NCBI RefSeq assembly: GCF_002086795.1
Contig: NZ_MVIM01000002.1
Coordinates: 1-64,000, forward strand
DNA from: Mycolicibacterium tusciae
GTDB lineage: Bacteria; Actinomycetota; Actinomycetes; Mycobacteriales; Mycobacteriaceae
Direction of reading: 5' to 3'
DNA: 64,000 bases
The notes below the pieces were generated by a model. The model saw only the letters and a program-made list of their open reading frames with translations, made no database searches and was not told where the DNA came from. Made by a program: the position numbers and the translations under genes. Every line of letters starts with the position of its first letter. Position 1 is the stretch's first letter. Positions 12,732 to 25,270 of the stretch are shown here, piece after piece.

Positions 12732-13598
12732 TCACCGGTTCCGGACTGCAGTGACGAAGCGGGGCCGACCCGTCAGGTCGAAGCGGCTGGTGACGTCCTC
12801 GAATCGCCCTGTCCTGGCGAACGCTTCGACGGTCCGCGCCGCGGTGGTGTCGTCGTGCTCGACGGCGCAGAGCCCGCCGGCACGCAGCCATCGCCCAGCG
12901 AGGTCGGCGATGGCTTCGATGACCTCCATCCCGTCCGGCCCGCCGAACAGCGCGTGCGGTGGATCATGTTCGGCGACTTCGGGTTCCAGATCCGCGCCGT
13001 CGGGAATGTAGGGCGGGTTGGCGACGAGCAGATCCACCGAGCCGTCGAGGTCGGGAAGCAAGCCCGATTCCGTGACGTCGGCGCGCAGCAGTTCGACGCC
13101 CCCGGCGCCTGCGAGATTGCGCGTCGCATACTCGAGCGCGCTCTGCGAGTCGTCGACGGCGACAATGCGGGCCGCGGGCCAGAACTTCGAAAGCGCCAAC
13201 GCCAGCGCACCGCTACCGGTGCACAGATCGACGATCACCGGGTTCAGCGAAAGCTGTTGTGCAAAAGTCCATTCCAGCATCGCTTCGGTTTCTGGCCGCG
13301 GTGTGAAAACACCAGGACCGACATGGACGGTGACGGGACCGAACGCCGCGGTTCCGACGATGTGCTGAAGCGGCTTGCGGCTGACGCGCTCGGCGACGAG
13401 GCCCTCATAGGTTTCGTAGAAGTCCGAGCCGGGGTCGACGAATGCCAACCGTCCGCGCTCCACACCGGCGGCAAATGCGGCAAGCAGTTCCGCGTCAGCC
13501 CGTGGCGATCCGACTCCCGCCCGCGCCAGTGCCGACGCCGCGCCATCGATCGCCTGACGGATGTTGGCGGATGCTCGCACCCGGCCGGGCCGGGTCAT
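12732..13598 (-). CDS. prmC: peptide chain release factor N5-glutamine methyltransferase PrmC
   Basis: Methylates the Gln of the GGQ motif in release factors using S-adenosylmethionine. The AdoMet-binding [14 protein letters not shown] (residues 123-136) and the catalytic NPPY (194-197) are visible in the 288-residue protein. Its start overlaps the prfA stop by 4 nt (ATGA), which couples the enzyme to its substrate RF1. Confidence 0.95.
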   Translation of the reverse strand: MTRPGRVRASANIRQAIDGAASALARAGVGSPRADAELLAAFAAGVERGRLAFVDPGSDFYETYEGLVAERVSRKPLQHIVGTAAFGPVTVHVGPGVFTPRPETEAMLEWTFAQQLSLNPVIVDLCTGSGALALALSKFWPAARIVAVDDSQSALEYATRNLAGAGGVELLRADVTESGLLPDLDGSVDLLVANPPYIPDGADLEPEVAEHDPPHALFGGPDGMEVIEAIADLAGRWLRAGGLCAVEHDDTTAARTVEAFARTGRFEDVTSRFDLTGRPRFVTAVRNR

Positions 13599-14668
13599 GC
13601 TCGCTGAAGCCGGGACTGCTTGTCGGCGGTGGCCAGCGCGTCGAACAGGGCATCGAGGTCGCCGTCGAGGACCTGGTCGAGGTTGTGCGCCTTGAAGTTG
13701 ATCCGGTGATCGGCGATCCGGTTCTCGGGGTAGTTGTAGGTACGGATCCGCTCACTGCGGTCGACGGTGCGGATCTGGCTGGCCCGGTCCGCCGACGCGT
13801 CGGCCTGCGCCTGCTCCTCGGCGAGTGCCTGCAGCCGGGCGGCAAGCACCTGCAGCGCGCGCGCCTTGTTCTGCAGCTGGCTGCGCTCGTTCTGGCAGGT
13901 GACGACGATGCCGGTGGGCAGATGCGTGATGCGCACCGCCGAGTCGGTGGTGTTGACACCCTGGCCGCCCTTGCCCGAGGACCGGTACACGTCGATGCGC
14001 AGATCGGATTCGTCGATCTGGACTTCCTCGACCTCTTCGGGTTCGGGGTAGACGAGCACGCCCGCGGCCGACGTGTGCACGCGGCCCTGCGACTCGGTCA
14101 CCGGAACCCGCTGCACACGGTGCACGCCGCCCTCGAACTTGAGGCGCGACCACACCCCGTCGGCCGGGGTTCCCTTGCTTCGGATCGACAGCGTCGCGTC
14201 CTTGTAGCCGCCGAGGTCCGAGTAGGTCTCGTCGAGAACCTCGACGGTCCAGCCGTGCCGCTCGGCATAGCGGATGTACATCCGCGCCAGGTCGGCGGCG
14301 AACAATGCCGATTCCTCGCCTCCCTCACCGGACTTCACCTCGAGGACGATGTCGTCGGCGTCGTGCGGGTCGCGGGGTGAGAGCTGATCGGTCAGCTGGG
14401 TGTCGAGCTGCTCGACGACGGCTTCCAGTTCGGGCACCTCGGCGGCGAACGACTCGTCGTCGGCGCCCAGTTCCCGTGCGGCGTCGAGATCGCCGCGGGC
14501 AGCCTCGAGCTTGCGGTAGGTCGCGACGATCGGCGAAACCTGGGCGAACCGGCGGCCGACCTTGCGCGCGGCAGACGCGTCCGCATGCAGGTTGGGATCG
14601 GAGAGCTGGCGCTCGAGGTCGGCGTGCTCGGCGAGCAATGCCTCGATCACGGGTGCCGTGTCGGCCAT
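13595..14668 (-). CDS. prfA: peptide chain release factor 1
   Basis: Recognises UAA and UAG stop codons and triggers peptide release. The 357-residue protein has the codon-recognition tripeptide PVT (189-191, the PxT of RF1) and the catalytic GGQ (234-236) in [11 protein letters not shown]. The start at 14668 is chosen over 14719 because AAGGAGGAGG immediately precedes it and homology begins at [11 protein letters not shown]. Confidence 0.96.
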   Translation of the reverse strand: MADTAPVIEALLAEHADLERQLSDPNLHADASAARKVGRRFAQVSPIVATYRKLEAARGDLDAARELGADDESFAAEVPELEAVVEQLDTQLTDQLSPRDPHDADDIVLEVKSGEGGEESALFAADLARMYIRYAERHGWTVEVLDETYSDLGGYKDATLSIRSKGTPADGVWSRLKFEGGVHRVQRVPVTESQGRVHTSAAGVLVYPEPEEVEEVQIDESDLRIDVYRSSGKGGQGVNTTDSAVRITHLPTGIVVTCQNERSQLQNKARALQVLAARLQALAEEQAQADASADRASQIRTVDRSERIRTYNYPENRIADHRINFKAHNLDQVLDGDLDALFDALATADKQSRLQRA

Positions 14669-14720
14669 GTCCTCCTCCTTACCCGCAGTGCACTCCCTCG
14701 GTCCTTCCGCCAAACGCAAA

Positions 14721-14761
14721 CCGACGCCCGGGCTGCGCTCGTGCGCAGCATCGGGCGTCGG
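14721..14761 (-). terminator. stem-loop after rpmE
   Basis: A perfect 10-bp stem (CCGACGCCCG with CGGGCGTCGG) encloses a second 6-bp stem (CTGCGC/GCGCAG). It lies right after the rpmE stop. No long U-tract follows, as is common for mycobacterial terminator-like hairpins. Confidence 0.6.
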
Positions 14762-14769
14762 GAAGACAG

Positions 14770-15006
14770 CTAGTTGTCCGCAGCCTTATCGGCGCCGGCC
14801 TTGCGCTTGCCGTAGCGCTTCTCGAAGCGCGCCACACGGCCGCCGCTGTCGAGGATCTTCTGCTTGCCGGTGTAGAAGGGGTGGCACTGCGAGCAGACCT
14901 CGACGTGGATCTGGCCGCCCTTCTTGGTGCTGCGGGTAGTGAACGTGTTGCCGCAGCCGCAGATCACCGTGGTGTCGGCGTAGTCAGGATGAATGCCTGA
15001 TTTCAT
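14770..15006 (-). CDS. rpmE: 50S ribosomal protein L31, zinc-binding form
   Basis: Ribosomal protein of 78 residues. The zinc ligands are CGC (Cys16, Cys18) and CSQC (Cys37, Cys40), so this is the zinc-containing paralogue rather than the Zur-induced zinc-free one. [20 protein letters not shown] is typical. The start is 15006 (MKSGIHPDY), not the in-frame ATG at 15030. The basic C-terminal tail [12 protein letters not shown] is normal for actinobacteria. Confidence 0.95.
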   Translation of the reverse strand: MKSGIHPDYADTTVICGCGNTFTTRSTKKGGQIHVEVCSQCHPFYTGKQKILDSGGRVARFEKRYGKRKAGADKAADN

Positions 15007-15092
15007 CGTTTCCTCTTCAATCGTGGGCACCGGGTCGCCCCTCCGTTGACCAGGAGGTATCGGCGTGAACCGGAACCGAGGGTGTCGGCGCC

Positions 15093-15122
15093 ATTATGCC
15101 AGGTCAACCGCCAATGGCCTAA
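15093..15122 (-). promoter_or_regulatory. candidate rpmE promoter
   Basis: Minus strand GCCTAA-like -35 read as TTAGGC (15117-15122) and -10 CATAAT (15093-15098) with an 18-nt spacer, about 87 nt before the rpmE start. Confidence 0.4.
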
Positions 15123-15179
15123 ACGCACGCGACGGGGTCGCTATTCCTCGCGCCGCTCTGGCGTGACCTCTGCGGCTGA

Positions 15180-15212
15180 ACAGATCTGTGAGTCTGTCTA
15201 CCGTGCCACAAT
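15180..15212 (+). promoter_or_regulatory. palindrome and -10 box in front of the TetR gene
   Basis: ACAGATCTGT (15180-15189) is a perfect 10-bp palindrome. CACAAT (15207-15212) lies exactly six bases before the GTG start at 15219. The palindrome would overlap the -35 position, consistent with autorepression, and the mRNA would be leaderless. Confidence 0.4.
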
Positions 15213-15218
15213 GCCCAG

Positions 15219-15824
15219 GTGACGACCGGCACTGCCACCAAGAACGTTCGCGATCGACTGACCGACGCGGCGGAGATCTGCATGCGTGCGAAGGGGATCC
15301 GCGCGACCACGGTGTCCGAGGTGGCCGAGGTCGCCGGGGTATCCCGCGGCTGGTTGTACCGCCACTTCCCGGACAAGGTCACACTGCTCGGCGCGGCGAT
15401 TGTGCGGTTGAACGAAGCGTACTGGTCGGACGCGCACGCGATGCTGGAGCAGGTCGAGGGTCTGGACCGCCAGATGGCGCTGGGCATCCGGCACGCCCGC
15501 ACCGCATACGACGATCCGGGTGCGCTGCTGATGAAGCTGCGGATGGAGGAGCCCGAGGAGTTCGCGGCTTGTGCGGGTGCAGGTGTCCAGGGGCTGGTGC
15601 CCGACCTGGCGGATTTCTGGTCGCGCTACCTCATCGCCGCCCGTGAGCGCGGCGAGATCCATCCCGACATCGACATTGCCGAAGCGTCGGAATGGGTTGC
15701 CCGCGTACTGATTTCGCTGGCAACGGTGCCTGGCGACACGCTCGACCCGGAAAACTCCGACGCTCTGCTGGTGCAGGTGCGCCGCTACGTGATGCCGGGC
15801 CTGAAAGCCGACCCCGCCGTGTGA
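15219..15824 (+). CDS. TetR-family transcriptional regulator
   Basis: A 201-residue regulator. The N-terminal helix-turn-helix reads RATTVSEVAEVAGVSRGWLYRHFPDKVTLL (residues about 30-58, cited here in part), and the C-terminal ligand-binding domain is not recognisable in detail. It starts with GTG directly behind a -10 box with no ribosome-binding site. It lies alone between rpmE and rho and faces rho tail to tail; its target cannot be inferred from the neighbourhood. Confidence 0.85.
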   Translation: MTTGTATKNVRDRLTDAAEICMRAKGIRATTVSEVAEVAGVSRGWLYRHFPDKVTLLGAAIVRLNEAYWSDAHAMLEQVEGLDRQMALGIRHARTAYDDPGALLMKLRMEEPEEFAACAGAGVQGLVPDLADFWSRYLIAARERGEIHPDIDIAEASEWVARVLISLATVPGDTLDPENSDALLVQVRRYVMPGLKADPAV

Positions 15825-15878
15825 TTTCGGCGTGCCTGGTCCCGCCGAGGGTGACCGGGCACGTCCAGATCGCTGGTG

Positions 15879-17813
15879 TTAGTCGCCGTCCGCGGAGCCG
15901 GGCGCGGTCTTGGAGACCTGAACCAGGAACTCGTAGTTGTTCTTGGTCTTGCGCAGCTGGCTCATCAGCAAGTCGATGGCCTGGTGCGGGTCGAGGCCCG
16001 AGAGCACGCGGCGCAGCTTGTGCACGATGGCGAACTCATCAGCCGAGAGCAGCAGCTCGTCCTTACGGGTGCCCGACGGGTTGACGTCGACAGCCGGGAA
16101 CACGCGTCGCTCGGCGATCTTGCGGTCGAGCTTGAGCTCGGCGTTGCCGGTGCCCTTGAACTCCTCGAAGATCACCGTGTCACCGGTCGAACCGGTCTCC
16201 ACCATGGCGGTGGCAATGATCGTCAGAGAACCACCGAACTCGATGTTGCGGGCCGCACCGAGGAACCGCTTGGGCGGATACAGCGCGGTCGAGTCGACAC
16301 CACCGGACAGGATCCGGCCCGAGGCCGGCGACGCGTTGTTGTAGGCGCGGCCCAGTCGGGTGATCGAGTCGAGCAGCACGACGACATCCTTGCCCTGCTC
16401 GACGAGCCGCTTGGCGCGCTCGATCGCGAGCTCGGCAGCCTGAGTGTGGTCTGACGGCGGGCGGTCGAAGGTCGAGGCGATGACCTCGCCCTTGACAGAG
16501 CGCTGCATGTCGGTGACCTCTTCCGGACGCTCGTCGACGAGCACGACCATCAGGTGGCATTCCGGATTGTTCTTGGTGATCGCGTTGGCGATGTCCTGCA
16601 TGATCGTGGTCTTACCGGCCTTGGGCGGCGACACGATCAGCGCACGCTGGCCCTTGCCGATCGGCATGATCAGGTCGATCAGACGGGTCGTCAGCTTCTC
16701 CGATGTCGTCTCCAGGCGCAGCCGCTGGTTCGGGTACAGCGGGGTCAGCTTGGTGAACTCGTCGCGATTCTTGGCGTCCTCAACGGGTCCACCGTTGACC
16801 GTGTCCAACCGCACGAGCGGATTGAACTTCTGTCGCGGATTCTGACCGCCACCTTCGCCCTCTTTGGGCACGCGGACGGCGCCGGTCACCGCGTCGCCGC
16901 GGCGCAGACCGTTCTTGCGAACCATGTTCATGGACACGTACACGTCGTTGGGGCCGGCCAGGTAGCCCGAGGTGCGGACGAACGCGTAGTTGTCGAGCAC
17001 GTCGAGGATGCCGGCAACGGGTTGCACGACATCGTCCTCGCGCAACTCGGTGTCGCGGTCTTGACCGCCGCCACCTTCACCGCCGCGCTCACGGCGCCTA
17101 CGGTCACGGAACCGGCGACCCCGGCGACCCCCGCGCCCCTCACCGTCGTCGTCGTTGTCGTTCTGGTTGTTCTGGTTGTTCTGGTTGTTGCGGTTCTGGT
17201 TGCGGTTTTGCTGACCGCCCTGCTGGTCGCCGCCATCGGCCTTGTCGCCGTCCGACCTACCGCCGTCGGACTTGTCGCTTTCGGACTTGTCGCGCTGTTT
17301 GGCGGGCTGCTCGGCGGTGTCTTGCTTCGCATCCTGACGGCCCTGTGCGGACTGATCCGAGCCGCTCGGGGCGCCCGATCCGCGCGAAGCGCCGCGACGC
17401 TCACGGCGTGGGCGCTGTTGCTCGGTCTGCTCGCCGGCCTCGGTAGTCGTCTCAGAGGCGGTCGCCGTCTCAGCGGCGGGCTCTGCTGGGGCGACATCGG
17501 CGGCCTTGGCGGTCGTGCCGTTGGATTCGCCGCGACGCTCACGGATGGCGGCGACCAAGTCGCTCTTGCGCATTCCGGAGGCGCCCTCGACGCCGATCTG
17601 CTTGGCCAGTGCCCGCAGTTCGGGCAGCACCATCGTCGATAGTGAGCCTGCACGGTTGCCGGACGCTACGTCGGCGGTCGGTGCGGTTTCCGCGGTGGGC
17701 GTGCTGTTGGACGCCTCCTCGGCCGCGGGAGTCGAGATGTCTGAATTCACGGGGCTCGGCAGCTGGTCGTTTTCGCTGCTACCGCCAGCCGTGATCAGGT
17801 CCGTTTCGGTCAC
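15879..17813 (-). CDS. rho: transcription termination factor Rho with long disordered insertion
   Basis: Hexameric RNA helicase that ends transcription. At 644 residues it is much longer than E. coli Rho. After the N-terminal RNA-binding fold (LPELRALAKQIGVEGASGMR) comes a disordered stretch of about 190 residues, rich in Gln, Asn, Asp, Arg and Gly (for example QNRNNQNNQNNQNDNDDD, then RGGRRGRRFRDRRRRERGG). The cold-shock RNA-binding domain and ATPase follow, with P-loop SPPKAGKTT. Such inserts are known in actinobacterial Rho. It is transcribed from its own promoter after thrB. Confidence 0.96.
   Translation of the reverse strand: MTETDLITAGGSSENDQLPSPVNSDISTPAAEEASNSTPTAETAPTADVASGNRAGSLSTMVLPELRALAKQIGVEGASGMRKSDLVAAIRERRGESNGTTAKAADVAPAEPAAETATASETTTEAGEQTEQQRPRRERRGASRGSGAPSGSDQSAQGRQDAKQDTAEQPAKQRDKSESDKSDGGRSDGDKADGGDQQGGQQNRNQNRNNQNNQNNQNDNDDDGEGRGGRRGRRFRDRRRRERGGEGGGGQDRDTELREDDVVQPVAGILDVLDNYAFVRTSGYLAGPNDVYVSMNMVRKNGLRRGDAVTGAVRVPKEGEGGGQNPRQKFNPLVRLDTVNGGPVEDAKNRDEFTKLTPLYPNQRLRLETTSEKLTTRLIDLIMPIGKGQRALIVSPPKAGKTTIMQDIANAITKNNPECHLMVVLVDERPEEVTDMQRSVKGEVIASTFDRPPSDHTQAAELAIERAKRLVEQGKDVVVLLDSITRLGRAYNNASPASGRILSGGVDSTALYPPKRFLGAARNIEFGGSLTIIATAMVETGSTGDTVIFEEFKGTGNAELKLDRKIAERRVFPAVDVNPSGTRKDELLLSADEFAIVHKLRRVLSGLDPHQAIDLLMSQLRKTKNNYEFLVQVSKTAPGSADGD
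17161..17187 (-). repeat. three perfect 9-bp repeats inside rho
   Basis: TTCTGGTTG occurs three times in tandem and decayed copies continue to about 17215. They encode the Asn/Gln repeats of the Rho insertion. Each unit is nine bases, so slippage would change the length by three residues without a frameshift. Confidence 0.85.
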
Positions 17814-17859
17814 GGATTTCCTTTCTTTCCCTCGCTGATCAAGTCATGCGGGGGTTCGT

Positions 17860-17942
17860 GCGTTCAGCTAATCCGCTGAACGCGGGGGTCCCACCATTGC
17901 CTCTGCAACAGTGATCGCCGGGATTCGCCGCAAACCGGCGAA
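17860..17942 (-). promoter_or_regulatory. rho leader with two stem-loops
   Basis: In the untranslated leader of rho, GCGTTCAGC/GCTGAACGC (17860-17868 with 17875-17883) forms a 9-bp stem with a 6-nt loop. TTCGCCG/CGGCGAA (17924-17930 with 17936-17942) forms a 7-bp stem with a 5-nt loop. No gene is seen in the 299-bp gap. The structures could take part in autoregulation of rho, which is an inference. Confidence 0.45.
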
Positions 17943-18031
17943 CCGTCAGTCCACGAGATGAGCACCTGAAAGAAGAGTGGTCGTCCTAGTGTCGACGCAG
18001 GCAGAGACGCTGCAATTGCTGGACGAGAGCG

Positions 18032-18060
18032 AGAATAACCCGCTTCTGTGCTGGAAGCAA
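18032..18060 (-). promoter_or_regulatory. rho promoter
   Basis: Minus strand TTGCTT (18055-18060) and TATTCT (18032-18037) with a 17-nt spacer. The predicted start near 18025 gives a leader of about 210 nt before the rho ATG. Confidence 0.55.
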
Positions 18061-18112
18061 GAACGACACTGGTTCGGATGTGACTGCTGTTGTCGGTGCG
18101 ACCCAACACAGA

Positions 18113-20180
<2,068 letters not shown>

Positions 20181-20184
<4 letters not shown>

Positions 20185-21506
20185 TCGCTGGTTCCTTCCA
20201 GTCGAAGCACGCTGTTGATGCCCTCCACCACATCGAGGTCGGCCAGCGCCTCGACGGTTTCGGACAGTGCGGCGTCGGTCGCTTGGTGGGTGACGACGAC
20301 GATGCGCGCGCCGCACCGTTGGCCTTCTGGGTCGACCATGCCCTCCTGGCGCACTTCGGCGATGCTGACCTCACGCTTACCGAATTCGGCTGCCACAGCT
20401 GACAACACACCGGGACGATCGGCGACATTCATGCTCACGTAGTACCGGGTGGGGATGAAGCCGATCGGCGAGATCGGCAGCTTGGCGTACTTGGACTCCC
20501 GCGGGCCTCGGCCACCCTGCACCCGGTTTCGCGCGGCCATCACCAGATCACCCAGCACCGCGGAGGCGGTTGGCGCTCCACCGGCACCCTGGCCGTAGAA
20601 CATCAGCCGTCCCGCGGCCTCGGCCTCGACGACGACCGCGTTGAAGGCACCGTTGACCGAGGCGAGGGGGTGAGTCAGGGGCACCAGCGCCGGGTACACG
20701 CGGGCCGAAACCCGCTGCTGTCCCTCGTCAGTGGTCAGCCGCTCGCAAATCGCGAGCAGCTTGATCGTGCAGCCGAGGGCGCGGGCCGAGACGAAGTCGG
20801 CCGAGGTGACCTTCGTGATGCCCTCGCGGTACACGTCGTCGGCGGTGACACGGGTGTGGAAGGCGATCGAGGCGAGGATCGCAGCCTTGGCGGCGGCGTC
20901 ATATCCCTCGACGTCGGCGGTCGGATCCGCCTCCGCATAGCCCAGCGCGCTCGCATCGGCCAGCGCCGCGGTGTAGTCGGCGCCCGTGCTGTCCATCTCG
21001 GAGAGGATGTAGTTAGTGGTGCCGTTCACGATGCCGGCGACCCGGATCACGGTGTCACCCGCGAGCGATTGGGTCAGCGGACGGATGACGGGGATCGCAC
21101 CGGCCACGGCCGCCTCGAAATACAGGTCGACGTGGGCGTGTTCGGCGGCCTGGGCCAATTCGCCGGTGGAGACGGCCATCAGCGCCTTGTTGGCGGTGAC
21201 GACGGACTTGCCCTGCTCGAGAGCGGACAGGATGGCCTTGCGCGCGGGTTCGACCGGCCCCATCAGCTCGACGACGATGTCGACGTCGTCTCGCGACACG
21301 AGTTCGTCGATGTTGTCGGTCAGCATCTCGACCGGCACGCCTCGGTCGTCGGCGACGCGGCGCACCCCGATGCCACGGAGCACCAAGGGTGCACCGATGC
21401 GGGCCGCGAGGTCCTGCGCACTCTCCTCGATGATGCGGACGACCTGGCTACCCACGTTGCCGAAACCCAAGACCGCTACGCCGATGGGCTTTTCCTCGGT
21501 GCTCAT
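20181..21506 (-). CDS. hom: homoserine dehydrogenase
   Basis: NAD(P)-dependent reduction of aspartate semialdehyde to homoserine, the branch point towards threonine and methionine. The Rossmann motif [13 protein letters not shown], the catalytic-domain [22 protein letters not shown] and [19 protein letters not shown] are visible. A C-terminal ACT domain ([20 protein letters not shown]) suggests feedback control by threonine. It lies 4 nt after lysA. Confidence 0.96.
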
Positions 21507-21510
21507 TTGC

Positions 21511-22929
21511 TTACCTCACTTCCAGACTGAGTAGATCGTCGACCGTTTCCCGGCGCAGAATTAGGCGGGCTTGCCCGTCGCGCACGGCCACGACCGCTGG
21601 GCGGCCGATGAGGTTGTAACGGCTTGACATCGAATAGCAGTAGGCGCCGGTGGCTGCGACACCAAGCAGATCGCCCGGCCTTATGTCGTCGGGCACCCAC
21701 GTGTCGCGCACGACGATATCGCCACTTTCGCAATGCTTTCCGACGACACGACCCAGTATCGACGAACCCTCACTGGCGCGCGAGATCAGGCGGACGTCGT
21801 ATTCAGCGCCATACAACGAGGTACGGATGTTGTCGCTCATGCCGCCGTCGACGCTGACATAGCGGCGGTACCGGTCGGTTGCGACCGCCACATCCTTGAC
21901 GGTGCCGACCTGATAGAGCGTGATGGTGCCCGGACCTGCGATCGCGCGACCGGGCTCGACGACCAGTTGGGGGGTGGGCAGCCCGACCGCCGCCGACTCC
22001 TCACGGACGATTTCGCTCAGCTTGGCGGCCAGCTCGGCGACCGGCGGCGGATCATCCTGTGGCAGATAGGAAATGCCCAGTCCCCCACCGAGGTCGACGA
22101 TCGACATCTGCGACGTCTTCTCGACGCCGAACTCGGCAACGACGTCGCGCAGCAGGCCGATGACGCGATGCGCGGCGATCTCGAAGCCCGCGACGTCGAA
22201 AATCTGCGATCCGATGTGGCTGTGCAGACCCACCAAGCGCAGATGGTCGGTGGCGAACACCCGACGCACGGCGGTCAGGGCCGCGCCACTGGCCAGCGAC
22301 AGGCCGAACTTCTGGTCTTCGTGCGCGGTCGAGATGAATTCATGGGTGTGCGCCTCGACGCCGACGGTGACGCGGACCAGGACATCCTGTACGACACCCG
22401 CTGCTCCGGCGATTTCGTCGAGCCGCTCGATCTCGACCATCGAATCAACGACCACGTGTTCGATGCCCGCATTGACGGCGGCGGTCAGCTCTTCGACCGA
22501 TTTGTTGTTGCCGTGCAACGCAATCCGGTCAGCGGGAAAGCCGGCGTGAAGTGCGACGGCCATCTCGCCGCCGGTCGCGACGTCGAGGGACAACCCCTCT
22601 TCAGCGATCCAGCGGGCCACCTCGGAGCACATGAAGGCCTTGGCGGCGTAGCGCACGTTGTGACCGCCGCCGAATGCCGCAGCGATCTCCCGGCATCGCG
22701 ACCGGAAGTCGTCCTCGTCGATCACGAACGTCGGAGTGCCGAACTGCGCGGCGATGTCCGCGACGGACACTCCGGCGATAGATACCACGCCGTCGTCACC
22801 GCGAACCGTGTTGCGCGGCCAGACATTCGGCGCGAGCAGCAAGACCTCGGCCGCCGAGAGCGGACGCGGCGGCGCACCACCATGGTGGATTTCTTCGGCG
22901 TGCCGTGGTCCGGCCGGGTGGGCGATCAC
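21511..22929 (-). CDS. lysA: diaminopimelate decarboxylase
   Basis: PLP enzyme that turns meso-diaminopimelate into lysine. The PLP Lys is in [18 protein letters not shown]; substrate-binding and dimer motifs [21 protein letters not shown] and [16 protein letters not shown] are present. GTG at 22929 overlaps the argS stop (GTGA), and the first residues read [18 protein letters not shown], as in other mycobacteria; the frame to 22998 is therefore rejected. 472 residues. Confidence 0.95.
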   Translation of the reverse strand: MIAHPAGPRHAEEIHHGGAPPRPLSAAEVLLLAPNVWPRNTVRGDDGVVSIAGVSVADIAAQFGTPTFVIDEDDFRSRCREIAAAFGGGHNVRYAAKAFMCSEVARWIAEEGLSLDVATGGEMAVALHAGFPADRIALHGNNKSVEELTAAVNAGIEHVVVDSMVEIERLDEIAGAAGVVQDVLVRVTVGVEAHTHEFISTAHEDQKFGLSLASGAALTAVRRVFATDHLRLVGLHSHIGSQIFDVAGFEIAAHRVIGLLRDVVAEFGVEKTSQMSIVDLGGGLGISYLPQDDPPPVAELAAKLSEIVREESAAVGLPTPQLVVEPGRAIAGPGTITLYQVGTVKDVAVATDRYRRYVSVDGGMSDNIRTSLYGAEYDVRLISRASEGSSILGRVVGKHCESGDIVVRDTWVPDDIRPGDLLGVAATGAYCYSMSSRYNLIGRPAVVAVRDGQARLILRRETVDDLLSLEVR

Positions 22930-24578
22930 ATCCGCTCCGGAGCGCTCACGCCGAGGATGCCCAGACCGTTGGCGATGACCTGGCGTGTGGCCTCGCACAG
23001 CGCCAGGCGCGCGGAATGCAGATCGTTCGGCGCTTCGTCACCCTGGGGCAACACGCGGCACGAGTCGTAGAACCGGTGATAGTCACCGGCCAAGTCTTCG
23101 AGGTAACGGGAGACGCGGTGCGGTTCACGCAGAGTCGCAGCGGTTTTCAGCACACGGGGGAACTCGCCAAGGTTGCGGATCAGCACGCCCTCTTTATCGT
23201 GCGTCAGCACCTCGAGATGCTGGGTGCTCGCGACAAGACCGAGCTCGGCGGCGTTCCGAGCCAGGGCAGAGAGCCGTGCGTGCGCGTATTGCACGTAGTA
23301 GACCGGGTTTTCGTTGGACGCCGACGACCACAACGCCAGATCGATGTCGATGGGGGTGTCCACCGAGGAGCGGATCAGCGAGTACCGGGCGGCGTCGACG
23401 CCGATCGCGTCCACAAGGTCGTCGAGCGTGATCACCGTGCCGGCGCGCTTACTCATCCGCACCGGCTGGCCGTCGCGGACCAGGTTGACCATCTGCCCGA
23501 TCAGCACCTCGACCGTGGCGGGATCCTCACCCAGCGAGGACGCGATGGCCTTGAGCCGGGCGATGTAACCGTGGTGGTCGGCGCCGAGCATGTAGATGCA
23601 CAGGTCGAAGCCGCGCTCGCGCTTGTCGAGGTAATAGGCGATGTCGGCGGCGACGTAGGCCGGCGCACCGTCGCTCTTGATGACGACGCGGTCCTTGTCG
23701 TCGCCGAAGTCGGTGGTGCGCAACCAGACTGCGCCGTCCTTCTCGTACACCTTGCCCGCGTCGCGCAGCTTGGCGATCGCCTGCTCGACGCGCCCCGACG
23801 TGTGCATCGAGTCTTCGTGGGTGTAGACGTCGAAGTCCGTGCCGAACTCGTGCAATGAGGACTTGATATGACTGAACATCAGGTCGACCCCGATGGCACG
23901 GAAGGTCTCCCGCATTTCGTGGTCGGTCAGGCTCAGGACGTCGGGTTCCTTGGCGACCACTTGTGCGGCAATGTCTTTGATGTATTCGCCGGCGTACCCG
24001 TCCTCGGGCGTCGGCTCACCCTTGGCCGCCGCGATCAGCGAGTTGGAGAACCGGTCGATCTGGGCGCCGTGGTCGTTGAAGTAGTACTCGCGTAAGACGG
24101 ACGCGCCCTGCGTCGAGAGCAGCCGGCCCAGCGCGTCGCCGACAGCGGCCCAGCGGGTGCCGCCGATGTGGATCGGCCCCGTCGGATTCGCCGAGACGAA
24201 CTCCAGGTTGATGCTCTGGGCCTTCAGCTCGTCGGAGTGACCGTAGTCCGCGCCCGCGACGAGGATGTTGTTGACGATCACGCCCTGGGCGGAGGCGTCG
24301 AGACGCAGATTGACGAAGCCGGGCCCCGCGACGTCGGCGGCGGCGATCCCGTCGGTCTGCGCCAGCGCGGCCGCCAACCAGCCGGCCAGCTCGCGTGGGT
24401 TCGTGCCGACCGTTTTGCCCAGCTGGAGGGCCAGATTCGTGGCGTAATCGCCGTGCTCGGGGTTGCGCGGGCGCTCGACGGTGACCGTGTCCGGTAGCGC
24501 GGCGCTGTCGAGTCCGTGCTCGGAAAGCACCGCGGCCGCGGTGGTCTTGAGCAGCTCGGCCAAGTCGGCTGGGGTCAC
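22926..24578 (-). CDS. argS: arginyl-tRNA synthetase
   Basis: Charges tRNA-Arg. A class I synthetase of 550 residues, with an N-terminal additional domain, the HIGH-type signature [17 protein letters not shown], a KMSKS-like VRMSKRAGT and a C-terminal helical anticodon domain ([15 protein letters not shown]). Start GTG at 24578. A tRNA-Arg gene lies just upstream on the other strand. The start of lysA overlaps its stop. Confidence 0.96.
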   Translation of the reverse strand: MTPADLAELLKTTAAAVLSEHGLDSAALPDTVTVERPRNPEHGDYATNLALQLGKTVGTNPRELAGWLAAALAQTDGIAAADVAGPGFVNLRLDASAQGVIVNNILVAGADYGHSDELKAQSINLEFVSANPTGPIHIGGTRWAAVGDALGRLLSTQGASVLREYYFNDHGAQIDRFSNSLIAAAKGEPTPEDGYAGEYIKDIAAQVVAKEPDVLSLTDHEMRETFRAIGVDLMFSHIKSSLHEFGTDFDVYTHEDSMHTSGRVEQAIAKLRDAGKVYEKDGAVWLRTTDFGDDKDRVVIKSDGAPAYVAADIAYYLDKRERGFDLCIYMLGADHHGYIARLKAIASSLGEDPATVEVLIGQMVNLVRDGQPVRMSKRAGTVITLDDLVDAIGVDAARYSLIRSSVDTPIDIDLALWSSASNENPVYYVQYAHARLSALARNAAELGLVASTQHLEVLTHDKEGVLIRNLGEFPRVLKTAATLREPHRVSRYLEDLAGDYHRFYDSCRVLPQGDEAPNDLHSARLALCEATRQVIANGLGILGVSAPERM

Positions 24579-24682
24579 GAGGGTCCATCCTATGGTCTGA
24601 CGTGGTCAGGCCCCGAATCGGTTTCCGGTGCTTCCGATGCGTTAGGCTGTCGACGCCCGTTGGCGCAGGTTCACACCCGTGC

Positions 24683-24758
24683 GCCCCCGTAGCTCAGGGG
24701 ATAGAGCGTCTGCCTCCGGAGCAGAAGGCCGCAGGTTCGAATCCTGCCGGGGGCACCA
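24683..24758 (+). tRNA. tRNA-Arg (anticodon CCG)
   Basis: A complete 76-nt cloverleaf: acceptor stem GCCCCCG (24683-24689) pairs with CGGGGGC (24748-24754), D-arm GCTC/GAGC, anticodon stem TCTGC/GCAGA with loop CTCCGGA (anticodon 24716-24718), T-arm with GGTTCGAATCC, and an encoded CCA end. It reads CGG codons. Its T-arm and 3' end are the likely target of an integration event (see the repeats). Confidence 0.97.
24732..24749 (+). repeat. att-like direct repeat, copy 1 (inside tRNA-Arg)
   Basis: CAGGTTCGAATCCTGCCG, the T-arm of tRNA-Arg(CCG). An identical 18-bp copy lies 539 bp downstream. tRNA 3' ends are common attachment sites for integrases. Confidence 0.6.
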
Positions 24759-25270
24759 TCTGACCAGGGGTTTCGCCGGTGTTTGTTGGCTTGCCAGCTC
24801 GTCAGCGCAACACTTCGTGACGCCGCGCGGGCACTTTAGAGGCAGGCCCCGACACCTCTACGGCGGTTAGGCGCGCCGAGCTAGGAAGACTTATCCCTCC
24901 CGGCCTTAACCGTGTTCGTAAAGCATCGCTCGTGCATCGCTCAGGCTGGGGCGGAGGTGACGGGCCAGGCTCGCTGCTGAACTATCCAGGGTCACCCCGT
25001 CACCTCCATCACGCCGACCCAAGACGTGACCAACCCTGGATGCGACGCTGCTCGACTGTTTCCCGCGCTCGTGGCGGGATAAACCGGCGCGTCGAAGTGG
25101 CCCGATATGGGCGTGTACGAGGCTCGGCTGGGCCACGGTGTCACGGCAGGGCCACGACTTGTCGATACTCGCCCGCGAACCTCTACGTAATCTGCCGGGC
25201 TCGGTCCGACCGAAAACCGCAGGTCAGCATCGAGTTTCGCGGATCAGCAGGACTCACGTGTGGACGGTAA
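24759..25270. other. non-coding segment between the two att-like repeats
   Basis: No convincing gene in 512 bp and no integrase. It holds two interlocked inverted repeats. GGAGGTGACGGG (24953-24964) pairs with 24996-25007, and ATCCAGGGT (24984-24992) pairs with 25033-25041. Their order A-B-A'-B' allows a pseudoknot or alternative hairpins. It could be a scar of an excised element, recombinase arm sites, or an RNA. Confidence 0.45.

Noticed and set aside
17864..18109. 81-aa frame in the rho leader (minus strand)
   Set aside because: It would start upstream of the predicted rho transcription start, has no ribosome-binding site and no conserved pattern.
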